Positions 62,767 through 64,000 of a stretch of DNA of 64,000 nt are shown piece after piece; the stretch's first letter is position 1; each line of letters starts with the position of its first letter. This DNA comes from Kofleriaceae bacterium (GTDB lineage Bacteria > Myxococcota_A > Polyangia > Haliangiales > Haliangiaceae). The notes beneath the pieces are model-generated. The model ran no database searches and had not been told where the DNA came from. It worked only from the letters and a program-made list of their open reading frames with translations. Both the position numbers and the translations under genes were made by a program. The stretch is taken from contig JACKDR010000019.1 in assembly GCA_020633495.1 (NCBI GenBank), forward strand, positions 1-64,000. Direction: 5' to 3'.

Positions 62767-64000
62767 ATGATGGACGCGCCCTACCCACCGCCGCCGCCGC
62801 CGCCCGCGATCTACGGCACCCACCTGCCCAACGATCGCGGCATGGGCGGCCTCGGCCTGATCATGCAGCTCGGCGGCGGCCTGTTCGCCGCGATGACCGC
62901 GATGATGGGGTTCACCCAGATCCTGGTCCTGTCGAAGATGCGCAGCTACGGCGCGCCGTCGCAGGACGGCATCGTCCTCGGCATGCTGGTGCTCACGGTC
63001 GCCGGCGTCGTGCGCGCGCTGCTGCACCGCGCCGCCGGCGTCGAGCTGCTGTACGGCAACGATCCGGCGGGCGCGATCCGCCGCTACGTCGTCGCCGCCG
63101 GCGTCCACGTCGCGCTGTGGGTCGGCTTCCTGGTGATCAAGTTCGACGCCCCGCTGGCCGGCTGGCTGCCGGTGGCGCTCCTGTTCGCGGCGTGGCCGGC
63201 GGCGCTGGTGATCCTGCTGGCGCAGCCGTCGCTGCACCTCGACCCCGGCGCCTACGGCACCAGCACCGTGCCGCGCGCCGAGGACCACGGCTTCGAGGGC
63301 CTGGCGATCCTGATGGTCATCCTCGGGCTGTGCGGGACCCTGTTCGGCGCGCTGATGTTGATGGTGTTCCTCGACATGCCGGGCGGCGGCAAGGGCGGCC
63401 TGTTCCAGCTGTTCCTCCTGACCCTGGCGGCGCTGGTGGTCCGCTCCGCGATCCACCTCCACGCCGGCGCCACCGCGCTGTCCGACCCCACCCCGGAGCG
63501 CGTCGAGGTCGGCGCCAACCGCTACGCCTCGTTCGGCACCGCCAGCGGCCTCGCGGTCGCCGGCGTGCTGATGCTGGTCATCATGTCCGAGCCCGGCAGC
63601 GGCTTCGCCGCGATGCCCATGATCATCGGCGTCGCGATGATGCTGATGGTGTGGCCGATGGCGGTCAAGCGCCTGGTCCAGACCCGCCGCCTCGAGCAGG
63701 TCGTCGACGACAAGGTCGGCTTCGCGCGCGCGCCCGACCAGGGCCGCACCGCGATCGGCTGGCTGGTGCTGGCGCTCGGCGTCATGGCGCTGGCGTCGGC
63801 GCTGCCGGCGGCGCTGCTGTCGCCGGACGCCGCCGGCGACGGCCGCGGCAACCAGTTCACCCAGATGGTGGCGTTCCAGCAGGGCGACCCGACGCGCGGC
63901 CCGTGGCTGCAGCTCGGCGTCGCGGTCCTCCAGGTCTGGGCCGGCGTCGAGCTGGTCATGATGACCGAGCGGCACCGCTGGGTCGCGACCGCCTACGGCG
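62767..64000 (+). CDS. Multi-pass membrane protein, cut by the window end
   Basis: At least 411 residues, open to the last base. A Pro-rich cytoplasmic start (PYPPPPPPPAIYG) is followed by about nine hydrophobic helices: GLIMQLGGGLFAAMTAMMGF, GIVLGMLVLTVAGVVRALLH, VALLFAAWPAALVILLAQ, ILMVILGLCGTLFGALMLMV, FLLTLAALVVRSAIHLHAG and others. No known family by eye; it may be a conserved Myxococcota membrane protein. ATG 62767 is 58 bases after the dehydrogenase. Confidence 0.82.
   Translation, partial: MMDAPYPPPPPPPAIYGTHLPNDRGMGGLGLIMQLGGGLFAAMTAMMGFTQILVLSKMRSYGAPSQDGIVLGMLVLTVAGVVRALLHRAAGVELLYGNDPAGAIRRYVVAAGVHVALWVGFLVIKFDAPLAGWLPVALLFAAWPAALVILLAQPSLHLDPGAYGTSTVPRAEDHGFEGLAILMVILGLCGTLFGALMLMVFLDMPGGGKGGLFQLFLLTLAALVVRSAIHLHAGATALSDPTPERVEVGANRYASFGTASGLAVAGVLMLVIMSEPGSGFAAMPMIIGVAMMLMVWPMAVKRLVQTRRLEQVVDDKVGFARAPDQGRTAIGWLVLALGVMALASALPAALLSPDAAGDGRGNQFTQMVAFQQGDPTRGPWLQLGVAVLQVWAGVELVMMTERHRWVATAYG

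Overview
The window is a very GC-rich stretch of bacterial chromosome. A member of the Myxococcota (Kofleriaceae/Haliangiales-like) is the best guess. The reasons are an N-terminally zinc-finger-like Ser/Thr kinase, a von Willebrand protein with DNDCDG repeats and a MYXO-CTERM-like tail, a TatT-type lipoprotein, a huge TPR protein, cysteine-rich lipoproteins, and many GTG starts with ATGA/GTGA overlaps. No rRNA, tRNA, IS element, prophage or CRISPR was seen. Taxonomy is inference from these gene types, not from a marker search.

Layout. 1-5.9 kb: a truncated Ser/Thr kinase divergent from a sigma-like gene, a 44-bp tandem repeat array, a secreted vWA protein, a degenerate PtsP-like GAF protein and a ribosome hibernation factor. 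6.1-13.7 kb: a universal stress protein, an ABC export system (ATPase, FtsX-type permease, membrane-fusion protein) and a frameshifted multi-domain carboxypeptidase-regulatory-like protein. 13.7-15.8 kb (minus): a methyltransferase, a hypothetical protein and an ECF sigma factor. 16.0-20.3 kb: four overlapping genes, namely a pseudo-receiver histidine kinase, an NtrC-type activator, a Rieske protein and an NAD-type isocitrate dehydrogenase. 20.3-28.4 kb: a small MshEN-like protein, a lipoprotein sugar dehydrogenase, and the quality-control cluster clpB-dnaJ-lon with a clear promoter. 28.4-30.9 kb is accessory: hairpin repeats, facing remnants of a LysR regulator and an HNH nuclease, a SUKH-like gene and a second array of the dyad repeat. 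30.9-42.4 kb (minus): a PpiD/SurA-like foldase, a roughly 2,750-residue TPR protein and a TatT-like lipoprotein. 42.6-48.2 kb: the rod-shape operon mreB-mreC-mreD-mrdA-rodA. 48.4-50.7 kb (minus): two related Cys-rich lipoproteins and thioredoxin. 50.8-54.4 kb: a small conserved-looking protein, a CcsA/HemX-like protein, hemA and hemC. 54.5-56.8 kb: a CpoB/YbgF-like lipoprotein and a LysM protein. 57.0-64 kb: dprA, topA, trmFO, a short-chain dehydrogenase and a membrane protein cut by the window end.

Working together: the region is mostly housekeeping (envelope growth, proteostasis, haem synthesis, DNA topology), with regulatory modules in between. About a dozen net frame changes interrupt otherwise well-conserved genes (the 10.9-kb gene, dnaJ, the TPR gene, dprA). 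They fall in G/C runs, so assembly error is the likeliest cause. The most original material is a dyad-symmetric repeat family that forms two arrays 28 kb apart, a kinase with an anti-sigma-like head beside a sigma-like gene, two response receivers that have lost their phosphoacceptor Asp, and a PEP-utilising domain that has lost its catalytic His.
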